From: Corylus avellana
Taxonomy: Eukaryota; Streptophyta; Magnoliopsida; Fagales; Betulaceae
Direction: 5' to 3'
Length of the DNA: 64,000 bases
Assembly: GCF_901000735.1 (NCBI RefSeq)
Contig: NC_081543.1
Coordinates: 14,287,574-14,351,573, forward strand
Positions 40,435 to 50,989 of this stretch are shown piece after piece; positions within the stretch are counted from its first letter, which is position 1; each line of letters starts with the position of its first letter. Under the pieces are notes generated by a model. The model worked only from the letters and a program-made list of their open reading frames with translations, had not been told where the DNA came from and made no database searches. A program made the position numbers and the translations under genes.

Positions 40435-41146
40435 TGTTGGGTCATGGATCAGCCCATTTAATATTCAATAACCTTCAGGCCCAGTTTGAGAAAGCCCAAG
40501 ACCTGGACACGAGACTCATGAATCCGAGACCTACGTCCGAGGCCCAGTAAGCTGAGTCTCTCGCATCCGAGGCTATTAACGCAGAGACCATGAAGTCCGA
40601 GATTAACTCAGGACATGTAAATCTCGGCTTAAGGGATAACTCAGGTGTCCTAAAAGCTATTGTTGTTGGTAAATAAATAATCTTGTTGTTTACTAAGGCA
40701 CCAAACCAATCTACAATTCAAATCCTCTATATATCAATAAAGATACGCCAGCAACCAAGTCTCACTCGGTCCCCTGATCTCGAGCCACTAAAATCGCGGA
40801 ATAACTAACAAACATAATCTGTCATTCAAATGTTTGTTCAGCTAATATCAAGGGATAAGATTCCTGAATATGTGGGAAATCAAATTCTCTCCCTGCCTAT
40901 AAATACAAGTCATATTATTGAAGCAAAGGTAATCACAACTCTCATTATCTAAACTTCGTAGTTGTTGACAATATCCTTTTTCTTTCTCATCCTGACTTAG
41001 GCATCGGAGTGTTCCCGCCGGCTCACCCCCGGTCACTTCAATCCTTCTTTCTTCTTTGTTGTGCAGTCAAATAGTTCATTCGTGTGTTGGTCAACTCAAG
41101 CTCGGCAGGCGTGCCACGTCATCATTTGAAAAACTATGCATCAACA
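40435..41146 (+). repeat. gypsy 3' LTR (712 bp)
   Basis: It starts TGTTGGGTCATGG and ends GCATCAACA, followed by ACCTT. It lacks a 14-15 bp stretch present in the 5' LTR (after AACGC) and differs by roughly 20 substitutions. Confidence 0.93.
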
Positions 41147-41657
41147 ACCTTCATCCCAAAGATCGCTCATGAAAGTAGATCTAAGGAGAAGTCAAATACT
41201 TATTAAAAAAGCAACAAAAACACAATAAAAAAACCAGTAAACAACTACAACAACCGAGGCGAGGGAGGGGAAAAGCCCAACCAATTTCAGGGAGGTGAAG
41301 AGCGGCGCAGCACGGTGGAAGGCGAACGGAGGCAGGGCAGTATAAGCAAATGGATGGCCGGAGAAACTTGATTGGTTGGAAAAACCAAAAAAATAAACTG
41401 AAAGAAGAAAGGAGAAAAAAAAAAACAAAAAAAAAACAAGAAGGGGAGGGGGAGGAAAGAAGAGGAGAGTAGGGGGGAGGAGAAAGGAGGAGGGAGCTGT
41501 TTGGTTTTTTCTCTCTAGAGAGAAAACTTAGGGCCAACTAACAAATTGATTTAGTTGGGTTGAATATTATAAGTGACATAACTACTATTAATTTGAAAAA
41601 TGCTAAGAACTACATTTTGATCTCACAAGTATTTCAACTTATTGATATGATAGTGTT

Positions 41658-42227
41658 TAGGGCTGTAATCGAGCCGAGCTTTAAGATTTTAAGACTAGCT
41701 CGTTTACGAAGATGCTTATTCAAGTTGAGCTCGAATTCGAGCCGAACTATGAAATGTGTGTTCAAGCTCGGCTCGTTTAAAATTCGGGTGAGTTCGAGCT
41801 TAAGCTCGAGTTCGTTAAGAATGCTATTCGAGCTGAGCCGGGCTCAACTCGAGCTCAAGCTAAGCTATTAAATTATTTAATGTATGATCCGAGCAAAGTT
41901 CAAGCCCAAACTTTATAACAACCTCTAGACATTTATCTATAGTATAAATATAAATATTAAGTAATTTATATTGCATATATTACTTAGTTACTAATATACA
42001 TACTTAAATTTATATAACTAATTTTACTTAAAGCTTAAACCGGTCGAGCTTTAAACGAGCTGAGCTCGTAAGCCCCTATTGAGTTTTTTCGAGTGAGTCA
42101 GGTATGTATCATTTACTAATTGAGTTGGTTTCTACAGTAATGAGCGAGTTTATACAGTATCGAGCTTGAACTCGAGTTGAGTTAAAACGAGCGGATTGTT
42201 GAATGGACTTGTTTATTTATAGCCCTA
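41658..42227. mobile_element. hAT-type non-autonomous element rich in GAGCTCGAG words
   Basis: The ends TAGGGCTGTAA and (complement) TAGGGCTATAA are bounded by ATAGTGTT / ATAGTGTA, an 8-bp target duplication with one change. The interior is full of GAGCTCGAG/CGAGCC words in both orientations. No coding domain is seen. Confidence 0.75.
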
Positions 42228-42235
42228 ATAGTGTA

Positions 42236-42628
42236 AATCAATTTTTAGATTCGCTTGGATTAAAAAGAAAAGAAAAATCAAAAAACTTATTCGCAAAGTG
42301 AAATACTTGTGAAATAAAATCGTAGTTTTTAACGCCAGTCTTATTATTATTATTTAAAAAAACACAAATTATATAAGGAGTTTATTATTTAAAATAGAAA
42401 AATCGCACAAAAGCACAGAAGCCAACTTACTTCAGGGTTTTAGCAGAAGGGGTTTGCCGAGCTCTTCCACTTCAAAGTCTCAAGCTCCTCCGGCGATTCT
42501 CAACCTCCTCAAGATTCAAGAAGACCACCAAGTAAGCTCTCAAACCCCTTTTACTCTCTCCACTGAATTTCCATTTTCACTCTTGAGAAAAAAAAATGAC
42601 ATAACCCCACCGAAGAAACCAACCCCAG
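42236..42628 (+). other. nMAT2-like upstream region
   Basis: AT-rich to about 42415, then a mixed leader with a possible donor (CCAAGTAAGC near 42528) before the start codon at 42629. This is likely promoter and 5' UTR; no separate gene. Confidence 0.4.
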
Positions 42629-44830
42629 ATGCGTCGGACCATTTTTTCCATCTTCACTCACCGTATTCTCGCAAATTCCAACTCTACACGCACCACCTCC
42701 ACCTTCCTTTACTCCAATCCCTTAAACCGTGAACCCAATGGAGGGTTCGCCTTCTTTCGCCAATTTTCGTTCACTCGGCGCCCACCCGAACCCGACCCCA
42801 ACGACCCGTCCACCCTAATGAAGGAAGATGGCGTCTCGGTTTGTTGCCAAATGTGGTTAGAGAATTTCCGTGAACCCGATAGGACAGTGACCAATTTGAG
42901 CTCGTATTTACGCCGATTCGAGTTGTGGGTATTGGCGTACCAGAAGGTTTCCGCTGATGAGACCGGGGCGTATGTGCCCCGGAGCACGATTGAAAGGTCG
43001 GCCCTTGAGGACCTTTTGGCACTGCGAAATGCGGTGCTTGATAATAGGTTTAGGTGGGGGGCTCGGTTGGATTTCTTTTTAAAATCGCCCAAGGATAAGA
43101 CCGATTATGGGTCGTTGTCGAAGAGGAAGATTAAGGCGATTTTGACGACCTCACAACCGGCTCCATTTCAGGACAAGATAGTTCAGGAGGTGTTGTTTAT
43201 GATTTTGGAGCCGGTTTATGAGGCTAGGTTCTCGCAAAAGTCGTTTGCTTTTAGGCCAGGGAGGAATGCACATACCGTGTTGAGGGTGATCAGGAGCAGT
43301 TTCGCGGGATATTTGTGGTATATAAAGGGTGATTTGAGTACGATTTTGGATGGGATGAAGGTGGGTTTTGTGATAAATGCTTTGATGAGGGATGTGAGGG
43401 ATAAGAAGGTGATTGATTTGGTGAAATCGGCGCTGGTTACGCCAGTGATCACTACCAAGGTTGGTGATGAAGGGGTGAAGAAGAAAAAGACGAAGAGGAA
43501 GTATCAGAAGAAGAGGGTGTTAGCGGAGGATGAGCCGAAGCCGGACCCATATTGGTTAGAGACGTTTTTTGGGTTTGCCCCTGAGGAGGGAGAGAAGACT
43601 CCTTCTTGGGGGCATTGTGGGATTCTAAGTCCTCTCTTGGCAAACATTTGTCTAGATGAATTAGACCGCTGGATGGAAGGGAAGAGTAAGGAGTTTTATC
43701 GTCCTTCAAAGAGTGATGTCATATGGAATAGCCCGGAGGGGGAAGCAGAACATGGGAACACGTCTTGGCCGGAATTTGTGCCAACAAGTGGGCCAGATAA
43801 GACACGGAAAATGGATTTTATCCGATATGGTGGCCACATTCTGATTGGTGTTCGGGGACCTAGAGCGGATGTAGCAACATTGAGAAAGCAGTTAATTGAG
43901 TTTGTTGATCAAAAGTATATGCTCAAGCTTGACAATGAGAGCCTTCCTATTGAACACATAACTAAGGGTATAATGTTTCTTGACCATGTCTTGTGTCGAA
44001 GAGTAGTGTACCCTACTCTACGTTACACTGCTACTGGTGGGAAGATCATTAGCGAGAAGGGTGTGGGAACCCTTTTGTCGGTCACAGCAAGCTTGAAACA
44101 ATGCATTAAGCAGTTCAGGAAGTTGAACTTTCTGAAAGGGGATAGGGATCCAGACCCACAACCTTGTTTCAGAATGTTTCATGCCACTCAAGCTCACACA
44201 AATGCACAAATGAACAAGTTTTTGTCAACAATGGTTGAGTGGTATAGGTATGCCGACAACAGGAAGAAAATCGTGAACTTTTGCTCTTACATCATAAGAG
44301 GTTCCCTTGCAAAGCTATATGCTGCAAAGTACAAGCTCCGCTCACGAGCGAAGGTGTACAAGATTGGTGCTCGAAATCTGGGCCGTCCTTTGAAGGAGAA
44401 GAAAGGGCAGTCACCTGAGTATCATAATTTGCTGAGGATGGGTCTCGCTGAGTCAATTGATGGGCTTCAATATACCAGGATGTCTCTTGTACCTGAGACT
44501 GATTACACCCCTTTTCCAAGTAATTGGAAACCCAATCATGAGAAGGCGTTGCTTGAATATATAAGGCTTGAGGATCCAAAAACTTTGGAGGGGCAAAAGA
44601 GTTGCATTAGGGAGCAAGGTCTGGTTTCACCTCAGGATTACATTTCCATGCTTGTTTGGAACTATAAAAGGAATGCTATCATGATGGATCAGCTTTCCCT
44701 GCTAAAAAGTGCCAGTAGTAATGCAGGAAAAGACCAACAATTGCCGCTGGGTTCAAACCAGGAGGACCATGATCACTTAACCAAAGAAATGGAAGAAAAC
44801 GATGAAGGGATTCATGCAGCACAAATGTAA
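42629..44830 (+). CDS. NMAT2: nuclear-encoded mitochondrial group II intron maturase, nMAT2-like
   Basis: A single exon encodes 733 residues, close to the roughly 735 of Arabidopsis nMAT2. The N-terminus (MRRTIFSIFTHRIL..., Arg/Ser/Thr-rich, few acidic residues) looks like a mitochondrial presequence. A reverse-transcriptase-type fold follows (FQDKIVQEVLFMILEPVYEARF; SFAFRPGRNAHTVLRVI; GILSPLLANICLDELDRWM). Where active RTs have YxDD it reads YGGH (400-403), so polymerase activity is lost. The C-terminal maturase/domain X region (about 520-650) is retained and no HNH endonuclease is visible. Such maturases bind and help splice mitochondrial group II introns (for nMAT2: introns in nad and cox2 transcripts in Arabidopsis). 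The upstream hAT element at 41658 is outside the gene. Confidence 0.85.
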   Translation: MRRTIFSIFTHRILANSNSTRTTSTFLYSNPLNREPNGGFAFFRQFSFTRRPPEPDPNDPSTLMKEDGVSVCCQMWLENFREPDRTVTNLSSYLRRFELWVLAYQKVSADETGAYVPRSTIERSALEDLLALRNAVLDNRFRWGARLDFFLKSPKDKTDYGSLSKRKIKAILTTSQPAPFQDKIVQEVLFMILEPVYEARFSQKSFAFRPGRNAHTVLRVIRSSFAGYLWYIKGDLSTILDGMKVGFVINALMRDVRDKKVIDLVKSALVTPVITTKVGDEGVKKKKTKRKYQKKRVLAEDEPKPDPYWLETFFGFAPEEGEKTPSWGHCGILSPLLANICLDELDRWMEGKSKEFYRPSKSDVIWNSPEGEAEHGNTSWPEFVPTSGPDKTRKMDFIRYGGHILIGVRGPRADVATLRKQLIEFVDQKYMLKLDNESLPIEHITKGIMFLDHVLCRRVVYPTLRYTATGGKIISEKGVGTLLSVTASLKQCIKQFRKLNFLKGDRDPDPQPCFRMFHATQAHTNAQMNKFLSTMVEWYRYADNRKKIVNFCSYIIRGSLAKLYAAKYKLRSRAKVYKIGARNLGRPLKEKKGQSPEYHNLLRMGLAESIDGLQYTRMSLVPETDYTPFPSNWKPNHEKALLEYIRLEDPKTLEGQKSCIREQGLVSPQDYISMLVWNYKRNAIMMDQLSLLKSASSNAGKDQQLPLGSNQEDHDHLTKEMEENDEGIHAAQM

Positions 44831-45950
44831 GGTTTACGTCTTATACACTGTGCTTGGAAAGTGTACTTCATATAACAGTATAACTGTGCTTTGTACTGGT
44901 TACGGAAAGCAAAGCAGTTGATTTCAAAAGCAAAAGAGAAAGAACACAAATGTGAATTTCATGTCACAGATATGTAAGTTATGTTTTTGCTTTGTGGTTG
45001 AAAAGTGAAATTTTCTGTGAAAATGTTTTGTACTGGTTAGAGGAAGCAAAAATATGCTTGCTACTGCAATTTTCAAGTGAACAACCTTAGCATTGAGGAA
45101 TCAACAGAGAAGCTTGTATAACTTCAATTTTTTTATTAATTTACAAATCAAAAGATTTCATTACATCAGCTGCAACTTCTAGTTGTTTGACAAATTTGGT
45201 TCACATCTCTGCTTGGGTCTTTCAGTTTCGGTTAATGATTATTTTTCGTTTTACATTCCTATAGAAAATGAGGATCTTTGTGTAGATAAACTTTTGAGTA
45301 TGAGAGATTAGTTTAGTCCTTCAAGTTTCTGCATCTTGTCTGCTCCTGATTTCTATAAATGGTTGCTTTATGTTGCTTAAAGCCCATCAGAAGTCTAGGC
45401 AACCAGCACTGGTGTCATGTTTATTGCCAGTTTCTTTTGTAGTCCTATCAGCATATGAGAGTTCTCAAAGGGTTATTAAAGCAGTAATGAGCGACCCTTA
45501 TCTTGAGAAGTAACACTAGAAATGACATTTTTATCCCACAACGTTGACATGGCAGTCCAAACCAATCATTGAAGCAATCCTTGTTAAAAAAATAAATTCA
45601 AAGGTTGGTTGGTTGGTTGGTTTTGACTGTGAGATGGTAGAACCTACATTCATGCTTTTATTTTTTTCCAGTTATTGTTGTTTTTAAGAAACTTATGTGC
45701 TGTACTCTTATTTTGCCGCAAAATTCTGGGAAGCCCCTAAAGAGTGGCTTAGATGGTAACGGGGTAGAGTGAGGTGGGGAGGGATAGATTTTAGGTTCAG
45801 AACTTAAAAATATTTAAAAATAAAAAAAGAAGACTGTTAACTTAAGGTATCATTCAACAGTGTTCATGTAGAACCTATGGTGATAATAAGTGCAGTATCT
45901 TTGATTCCTATTTGCTGCTGCTCCAATATAATTGCATGCAGTGCCTTGCC
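44831..45950. other. intergenic / nMAT2-like 3' UTR
   Basis: It contains a partial direct repeat (TGTGCTTTGTACTGGTTACGGAAAGCAAA near 44886 and a copy near 45029) and a (GGTT)n run at 45606-45622. No gene is seen. Confidence 0.4.
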
Positions 45951-46612
45951 TATTTGTGTCTGCATAATGGATTAGTATGTCGGACTATTTAAGATTGAAA
46001 GTAGAGAGCATCTCTTCTTTGAATGCAGTTTTTGTTATTGTATCTGGAAGTTCTTTATGGATAGATGCAGTATGAATATTATTTCTGTGAAATGGGATGA
46101 GATTATTTAGGTGGGAATCAGTCTTTGGGGGAATAAAAATCTGAAAGGTCTTCTATGCCGATTGGTGTTAGAATCTGTTGTCTATCATCTTTGGCGCACT
46201 AGGAATGAAATTAAGCATTCTGGACATCCATTTACTGAAGATCAGCTGCTGAAGAGAATTCTTTGGGAAGTAAGAGCTAGGATAATTGGAAAGGGTAACT
46301 TTCCTAAGACTAGAGAGAATCTTCTCCTAGTGTCTTTATGGACTCTACCTGCAGATTTGTTGATATAAAATGTTTTCTGCAGGATGTGATTTTGTGGTGT
46401 TTTATTGTTTAGTTTTGTTTCTGTAAGGCCTACTCTGGTTTGGGAGTTGTGGCTAGTTGGTTTTTTTTGCAGGATTTGTCTTTGCTTAGTTTAGGTGGAT
46501 AGGTCTCTGTGAGGCTTTGGTTTTGCTCTCGGCAGGGCTTGTAAATTGGTGCTACCTGGTGTTTTGGCTTTGAGCTTTAATGAAGTTTGCTTATTCATCA
46601 AAAAACAATAGC
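45950..46612 (+). mobile_element. LINE (L1-type) 3' end, 5'-truncated
   Basis: The frame from about 45981 encodes the zinc-binding RT C-terminal domain typical of plant LINEs (SREHLFFECSF..IWK; VYHLWRTRNEIKHSG; RARIIGKG). A TAG at 46108-46110 lies within it. The frame ends at 46368, followed by a 3' UTR and an A-rich tail near 46600. The 5' truncation is the usual product of incomplete target-primed reverse transcription. Confidence 0.82.
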
Positions 46613-47134
46613 TAAAACGTTAGTCCCACATTGAAAAGATGCATGAATTATCTACATATTAAGTTGGTGGATTATAAAAGTGCTAATTAATGAGTGCAAA
46701 ATCTCATATTGATTCTTTAATTGATTAGTCCTTTTTACAGGTGATAATACATATATATATATATATATATACAAAAGCCAGCAAAACGAACGTAAAAGCA
46801 CATGAATACAGCTTCAAAAGTAGTTTCTGTACATATACATCCAGATCGAAGTAGTCACCTCTTCCATATATACCATATATAGCTAGAAAATCAACACATC
46901 GATCACCTGCAGATTTACTACTATCAGGATCACATGAGAAAGAACTAGTGGAAAAAAATACATTTTATTTCCCTAAAGTTTTACCAACTTTGTCACTTTT
47001 GCTTCCAATGTTTAAAAATTAGTAATGTGAAAGTAGTTGTACGTATATTAACATTCAACAACAAACCTGTCTCATATCCATTTGTGAGAAAATTCCCAAT
47101 GGTTTCACTTGAGAACCCTGCAAAAGATCATGAA
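46613..47134. other. intergenic, downstream of the kinase/KEN gene
   Basis: AT-rich, with an (AT)n run at 46750-46771. It probably includes the 3' UTR of the minus-strand gene. No other gene. Confidence 0.45.
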
Positions 47135-49927
47135 TTAATGCAAGTTATCCACTTGATTAATTGGTTGACAAGCCAGAAGAAATAAATTGAGTTTGATAAT
47201 TAATGTCACATACGCATCATGTACAACCATAAGATGGCCATGTTCAACAAGAACTTGATGTAAGATGGGCATGAAATCAGGCCAGTATCCATTAAGCTCT
47301 TCCTCAACATCTTTGGCACTCAATTTCTGATCACTCCCCACCTATTTATATATATCACCAGAAAACAAAAAAATAAATAAATAAACAAAACCATAAAGCC
47401 AAAACATAAATTCTTTAATTAACGAACTTACATTTCGATTAAAATTGTCCTTAAGGTGAGCCACGACATTTCTGCCAAACCTCATAAAAGATATCGGAGA
47501 CTGGTTATACTGAAAGTTTTTCCTTTGTTTTCTTGGCAAGCCCTTATACTTAAGTACCACACGAAATGTCCTAACCTTGTGCTTCCATTTATGTCCATGG
47601 AGCTCACTTTTATTCAATGCCAAGGCAAAGGACTTTTTGGCATTACCAAAATACAAGAACATATGAGCAGTCACCCTATAGCACAATCTTTGTAAAGGGG
47701 ATAGAAAAATTGGGTGATTCTCGATATTCAGCAACCTGGACCAGGATTTTGAGAAGTTAATTAAAAACAAGCTATTTTGTAAGGCTATGGTTCGTGTCCT
47801 ATGTATAAAAGATGCAAGCGGAAAGTGTCACATGTCTCCCATTATTGATGATGTGATACTCCTAGCTTGCGTTTTGTGTGTTAAGGACACAGGACACGAG
47901 ACGTAGGCCTTATTCATTTTGCAATATACATGCATACATACATATAATTCACGTACAGGCTAGGTTTTGCTTTTGAAATATAAGTATCACATGAAAGGCT
48001 CTAGTTCGTGTCCTGTGTCTGTATATAAAGGATGCAAGCGAAAAGTGTCATGTGTCTCCAATTACTGATCATGTGATACTCCTAGCTTGCGTTTTGTGTG
48101 ATAAGGACACAGGACACGAGACGTAGGCCTTACTCATTTTGCAATATACATATACATACATATAATTCACGTACCGGCTAGGTTTTGCTTTTGAAATATA
48201 CTGGAGAAACAACTGGAGCTCTGTTGGAATGGTTTGTTGTTTGGTTTCAAAGCAACGCTCAACAATTGAAGACAGGTCCGAATAATCCCGACAACCACCT
48301 AGATTTTTCTTTGGGACAGCATTTGCCATTCCTGTAATCTTGGCCCGACCATTCACAATCACAACATTTAACAGTACACTTAAATTGCCATGACATCTTT
48401 TTTTTACATGATGAAGATAATCAATGCCCCTCAAAACATCCCTATAACCACATATATAGTTTAAATTAGATGAAGAAGGTTAATTAAAAATCTAAAATTA
48501 ATTAATCTGGTTTTGAAGAAGCTAGACAAAGAATTCAAATGTAGTTTAGTTTACCTAAGAATTTGAAGAAACTCTGGATTCAGATTTCTGCCTTGATGAT
48601 CCAAGAGAGCATTCTCTTGCAACCACTGTTGGAAATTTTGATCGTAGTGCTCCATTACATAGCAAACATGGGTGCAGTTGGGATTGAAATGGTAAAGATT
48701 CTTCAATACAAACTCATTGGAGCATGCAATTGCCAAATTGTGTGATTCTCTACTCGCTGAATCATCCCGTGGAGCAACCTTATATATGATATTGCCTATG
48801 TTCTCTACATTTACTTGATAAACCCCATCATAGATTCGTTTCAGCACATCATGTTTCAGCTTTTGAACCATGAAACCAGAGGTTGCTTCATTTATGGTAT
48901 GACAATGACAATGACAATGAGAATGAGAATGGCGTGGCCTAGGGCCCAAAATTTCCCTCATGCCAGAATTGATCTGAACCTGCGATTTTAGTCTTTGTAA
49001 TATGCACATAAGATGGATTAATGAAGTGATTAATATTGTTAACTTGATATTAATGCCTTATATTAATTAAGTGTTTGTAGCTTCCGTTTAAACAAGATTG
49101 GCCAGAGTTTTGGAGTTACTGTGGTAGGAATCAAACAAGTCATTAATTTGTTGGGGGTACAAATCAAGTTTTTACAACAAAGATAATTTTGTAAGTATAA
49201 ACTGATTGTAATTTAATCTTCTGTAGTAAAAAAAATTTCTAGGTTTGACTGTCTTGTACTTTTGAAGAGTTGTTCAAAAGATTTCTATTTCATCACCAAA
49301 ATTCTTGTGTTTGTTTGATTTTATGCTTGGATTAATTTTGGTGATATTTTAAATTAATTGTTTTTTTTTTAATGCAAATTAATTGTGACAATTAAGGAAA
49401 CACTTATTCACTCATTGAGACAATTAAGGAAATTGGTGTAATTACTTAAGGTCAATATTGGGAGAATTTCAAAGTTGGATTAATTACATACGATTAAATG
49501 ATCGCCTAATCACATATTGAAAGTGAAATCTGATTGTATATATCAAATTGCTGAATAATTACCTGCACACTCGCAAATCCATGATATAATCGATGCCTCA
49601 AATGAAGAAAAGTATGCTCCTGTGAGTGGAGAACAAGAACCACCAAAAGCACAATTAAAATGGCAACCGCACAAAAATCAAGTATCCCATGGAGAATCTC
49701 ATCTAGAACCTGCATTTGATATCAACCCATAAATATTAATCATAATTAGTTCATTATTATAAAAACATGACCATAATTCATACACATTCATATATATATA
49801 TATATATATATAGGGATCTGGATATATATAGATATGTACGTACATCACTATCAATGCAGACATAAATGAAAGCAAAGATCACTGTGAGAGCAACCAGAAC
49901 ATTTACTGCCTCCCCACTTCTTGGCAT
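47135..49927 (-). CDS. membrane-anchored pseudokinase with IRE1/RNase L-type KEN domain, six exons
   Basis: Exons are 49927-49844, 49709-49563, 48979-48555, 48441-48202, 47735-47432 and 47341-47135. All five introns are GT/AG and phases join to 468 residues. Two hydrophobic segments (about 8-26 and 38-60) precede a His-rich linker (about 90-105) and a kinase-like domain. Catalytic HRD is HGN (236-238) and DFG is TGM (255-257), so phosphotransfer is unlikely. HPIFLSPLQRL (306-316) starts the KEN fold, and RNxxxH (R387, N388, H392) matches the catalytic Arg/Asn/His spacing of IRE1 and RNase L. IRE1 cleaves RNA at the ER membrane after its lumenal sensor dimerises. Here no lumenal sensor exists, so the trigger is unknown. 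The family call is inference from motifs; the exact edges of exon 4/5 are the least certain. Confidence 0.78.
47781..48200. repeat. tandem duplication of about 200 bp in intron 4, with internal hairpins
   Basis: Units 47781-47982 and 47994-48200 share most bases. Each has near-inverted arms TCGTGTCCTGTGTC and GACACAGGACACGA (in the second unit 48006-48019 and 48106-48119). The second unit ends exactly at the intron-4 donor. Confidence 0.85.
49790..49812. repeat. (AT)n microsatellite in intron 1 of the KEN gene
   Basis: An uninterrupted TATATA run just downstream (minus strand) of the exon 1 donor. Confidence 0.9.
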
Positions 49928-50070
49928 TTTCTCAACCTTTTTCAGGTTCGAGAAAATCCTCTCAGCTCCAAGAAAATTTCTGCAGTTAATTAAAACCCAA
50001 AAGCCAAAACCAGAAAAGAATTGCTCGCTCCTTGTTTATGAAAGCGGTGCTTGACCTGCTAGAGCTGCTA

Positions 50071-50079
50071 TTATATACA
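50071..50079 (-). promoter_or_regulatory. TATA box of the kinase/KEN gene (predicted)
   Basis: The minus strand reads GTATATAATAG about 145 bp upstream of the ATG, preceding a GC-richer leader. The position suits a 5' UTR of roughly 110 nt. Support is sequence match only. Confidence 0.5.
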
Positions 50080-50099
50080 TTCAATGAAGTCAATTGGGC

Positions 50100-50780
50100 A
50101 GTGTCTCCTTTTAGCCGCCAACGGGGTCCACACTCACCCACTGCCATGAGAACATAGAATGAAGTAATAAACTACAACAAAAGGCCAAAATCCTCATCGA
50201 TTAATGTACTCACCATGTCGGACGATTTTGATTTTTTTTAAAAAAAGTTGAAGCTCCTAAAGAAGCTATGATGTGCTAACCCTCTTCCCTAAATGCCTTC
50301 CATTCTATTGGATAAAGAAGGAATCCTATCATATCCTTCACAAGCCCATAGATGTACGTTAAAGGTAAAAAGAATGAAGGAAAAGTAAAACCAGCTAAAA
50401 AGAATGAAGGAAAAGCAAAACCAGATAACATATAACTCTATCTCATGCATGTTAATCATTCTTATATTCCTGGTATGTTTTATCTCGTTGTTTCATTATT
50501 TAAATTAGCCTTTATTAATTCAAGGATACCATATTGCTTGTATGTACTAATAATTAATAATAGGCAAGTATAGTATTAACAACAACTCATATTGCTTGTA
50601 TAGCCAGTAGGATTTTTGTAGTCTAGAGAATTATATTGTGTATGTTCTTCGGATTTTATTCTTAAGTAACTTATATTCTTATTCTTATTAAAAAAAGTAT
50701 TATATTCTCAATAAGATTAAGAATAAGAATATTCTTCGGATCTTATCTTAACCACCAGCAAATTTATTTTACCCGACTTT
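50100..50780. other. intergenic, no recognised feature
   Basis: AT-rich. A short duplication (AAAGAATGAAGGAAAAG(T/C)AAAACCAG at about 50368-50424) is the only structure seen. Confidence 0.4.
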
Positions 50781-50989
50781 AAGGCTTCGTTTATTTCGAC
50801 ATAAAATGGTTTCCAAAAAACGATTTCTGCATTTTACGGTATTTACTTCGACGTAAAATAGTGGTCAACGGAAAATATTTTCCTTTTGACCGAAAATTCT
50901 TCTTTAATTTTCGAAAAATGGCGTATGATTTTAAAAATAATAAACCATTTTCCGACTGTGAGCATCTCATTCTTAAATCGATGGACATT

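Larger units (their letters stand above)
24637..41146 (+). mobile_element. Ty3/gypsy LTR retrotransposon, complete but degenerate
   Basis: It is flanked by the 5-bp duplication ACCTT at 24632-24636 and 41147-41151. It contains 5' LTR, primer site, gag, protease, RT, RNase H, integrase, a tandem-repeat spacer, a long antisense ORF, a polypurine tract and 3' LTR. RT precedes integrase (gypsy order). The large spacer and antisense extra ORF resemble the Tat/Retand group; that lineage call is inference. Gag is split by a CACTA element and pol has several stops and frameshifts. The LTRs differ by about 20 substitutions plus one 14-15 bp indel, counted by eye. Confidence 0.95.
24243..41570 (-). mobile_element. 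retroposon of about 0.8 kb (minus), split by the gypsy element
   Basis: Exact 16-bp copies of AAGTGACATAACTACT at 24227-24242 and 41571-41586 flank the whole block. Next to the left copy is an A-rich tail read on the minus strand (the T-run near 24245-24312), as expected for LINE-machinery retroposition. Without the gypsy element and its duplicated target, about 0.8 kb remains. Its 5' part (41152-41570) is pyrimidine-rich on the minus strand; its 3' part (24313-24636) resembles the 9540-9785 tail. No protein domain is visible. It may be an internally deleted LINE, a SINE-like element or a processed transcript. Confidence 0.8.

Noticed and set aside
41181..41537. Minus-strand frame rich in Ser, Pro, Phe and Leu
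   Set aside because: It reads the pyrimidine-rich 5' part of the retroposon. The composition reflects low-complexity DNA, not a transmembrane protein.
42454..42732. Plus-strand frame overlapping the maturase start
   Set aside because: It is out of frame with the maturase and covers its leader and presequence region, with no independent support.
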